Source: Onchocerca volvulus (taxonomy: Eukaryota; Nematoda; Chromadorea; Rhabditida; Onchocercidae). From it: a stretch of DNA of 64,000 nt. Positions within the stretch are counted from its first letter, which is position 1. Every line of letters starts with the position of its first letter. The DNA lies in NCBI GenBank assembly GCA_000499405.2, contig HG738139.1, positions 15,093,723-15,157,722 on the forward strand, read 5' to 3'. Of the stretch, positions 62,591 through 64,000 are shown piece by piece. Position numbers and translations under genes: made by a program. The notes under the pieces were generated by a model. The model was not told the origin of the DNA and ran no database searches. It worked only from the letters and a program-made list of their open reading frames with translations.

Positions 62591-63694
62591 AAATGTTTTT
62601 CTGAAACGATTTGACGTAAATGATGTCACAAAATTTGAAAATATATATCGAAAAAGAAAAAAAAAAAGTATTACGAACTAAAAAACAAGAAAAGATTTTG
62701 TGCGTGTTATCAGCCATAATTATTCATTTGAATTCTTTTTCGATATGTCGTTTGTTCCTTTTTCGACATCTAATTTTACTGTGAAAATCGATTTTAATGG
62801 ACGAAAAACTAAAATGTGTTTGAAAAAGTTGAAAAGGTTCATAAGTTGATTGAAAAACTAACCAATTCAAAAATAGTTTTACTTATGAAAGTTTTACTGA
62901 ACCACAGCCTAATAACAGTTATAATTAATTAAATCCAATCAAATTAAGTTAAAATGTAAAGAAAATTAATGAAAAATAAATAAATAAGTCAAACTTATCA
63001 TCCATAATTGACAATTTTTTAAAAAGTCAAGAAATTCAATAAAATTCATATCACGAAGCATTTAAAAATTAAAACTTGGAAAAAATTAAAAAATCAAGAT
63101 TACAAATGAAAAATACCAATAAAAAATCCGTAAAACAAGGCTTATAACTATGAATAAAAATTTGCTGTTTGAAAATTCCCAATTAAAAAGAAAATATTTA
63201 AAACTTGATTGAAAGTCTGTAATTTACGATTGAAATTGCACCTCAAAAATTCATTTCTAAAATTCTTCTAATAATGATTTAAAATATTTATAATTCAAAA
63301 TTTATAATTTCTGAAAGGCGTCGCAATATTTGATGGATGACCAGCAGAAATATCATCCACACGTTGCACGTACCTTTCTTTTTTATCCTAGTATTATTAT
63401 TAAAAGCTTCAAATCAATTTTAATTAAATCTAAACAAACGCGAACGACCAAGTCTAAATTATATGAAATACACAGGCGCAAAGCAACGCCAGGCACCGGA
63501 AAAGTACGTAAATGACGTTTTTCGGTTCTCGTTGGCATTTTACTGAAGTTTTTTTTTTTCCTTTATATTTTTATAGAGATTTTCTACGATAGCATCGGTG
63601 TAAGAACTCCGAACTTAAACCCCACATAGAATTGAATCTGCTACAAAAACCGAACCTTCTAAATCCTTTTGGAACTTCTCCTCTTCTCCTGATC
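62591..63694. other. AT-rich non-coding stretch
   Basis: No supported exon. A 60-codon frame (63330-63515) ends in a basic stretch but lacks splice signals and any family likeness. Confidence 0.45.
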
Positions 63695-63790
63695 TCCAAT
63701 CCGTCGCCTGATTGGTCGATCTCACTTTGTTTATCTGTTACTCGGACATTTTGGCGGTAAACATGTTTATCGTTTTGGTAGTATTTTGGC
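63695..63790 (+). repeat. Single copy of the 53.3 kb linker module
   Basis: CGCCTGATTGGTCGATCTCAC, TTTGTTTATCTGTTACTCGG and TTTTGGCGGTAAACATGTTT occur in the same order as in the linker between MITE copies C and D in the BCKDHA intron. It lies 1.1 kb from the tandem array of the same unit. Confidence 0.7.
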
Positions 63791-64000
63791 TTGGGAATTA
63801 ATATTCTAAGAATTCAAATTTAATCTTCGATTGTTTGTTCCGCAGTATAATTTGATGGGATTGATAGGCGTTAAAATAGATGCTACAATATGGACAACAG
63901 TGGCAAAATCCATTTTGTGAAGATGAAGGAGTAAATGAAGCATAATAAAGAAGACGAAAAATGTTGAATGAAATGTTAGAAATATGTTTTGGGTTAACAT

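Noticed and set aside
63330..63515. 61-codon frame ending in a basic stretch
   Set aside because: Looked briefly like a ribosomal or histone tail, but there is no upstream exon, no acceptor and no real motif.

Overview
The window looks like nuclear DNA of a nematode, most likely a spirurid or filarial (clade III) species. It is very AT-rich and the genes are split into many short exons. Introns are mostly 60-700 bp and end in TTTCAG-type acceptors. Several start codons lie 1-5 nt after such an acceptor with no matching donor, as expected for spliced-leader trans-splicing. The species assignment is inference. I see no bacterial genes, rRNA, tRNA or CRISPR.

Five or six complete protein-coding genes can be assembled exon by exon with consistent phases: (1) 11181-17215 (+), a 725-residue protein built from two tandem copies of a [YY-C-x2-C...H-x7-H-x-C domain + C2H2 finger] module, which I do not recognise by name; (2) 18137-28571 (-), cohesin subunit SMC1, 25 exons, 1236 residues; (3) 29709-37213 (+), cytosolic glutaminyl-tRNA synthetase, 19 exons, 788 residues; (4) 38483-43057 (+), RMND1/DUF155 mitochondrial inner-membrane protein, 10 exons, 423 residues; (5) 51352-56033 (+), branched-chain 2-oxoacid dehydrogenase E1 alpha, 11 exons, 443 residues; (6) 57382-59487 (-), SKP1, 5 exons, 174 residues. 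SMC1 and GlnRS diverge from a shared 1.1 kb upstream region. Genes 1/2 and 5/6 converge tail to tail. Their functions (chromosome cohesion, translation, mitochondrial translation support, amino-acid catabolism, ubiquitin ligases) do not form one pathway, and I see no operon.

The remainder is AT-rich non-coding DNA carrying repeats. At 1424-3262 lies a large imperfect palindrome whose left arm is split by a 742 bp insertion flanked by GATAAC on both sides. A MITE-like family of about 160-205 bp with ATATAAATAAAAATG-type ends occurs at least four times (near 3.3, 46.4, 53.1 and 53.5 kb). Around 53.3, 62.4 and 63.7 kb there is a second repeat based on a (C)CGCCAAAA/AAACATGTTT unit, including a ~60 bp higher-order array. 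There are also a ~49 bp-arm hairpin in an RMND1 intron, a G-quadruplex motif in an SMC1 intron, a 20-C run upstream of gene 1, and complementary GA/CT tracts near 50.3 kb.

The items most worth checking are the duplicated zinc-module gene with a competing splice acceptor that would yield a one-module protein, the palindrome with its nested insertion, and the MITE/satellite repeat partnership. I found nothing that qualifies as a clearly new multi-gene biological system.
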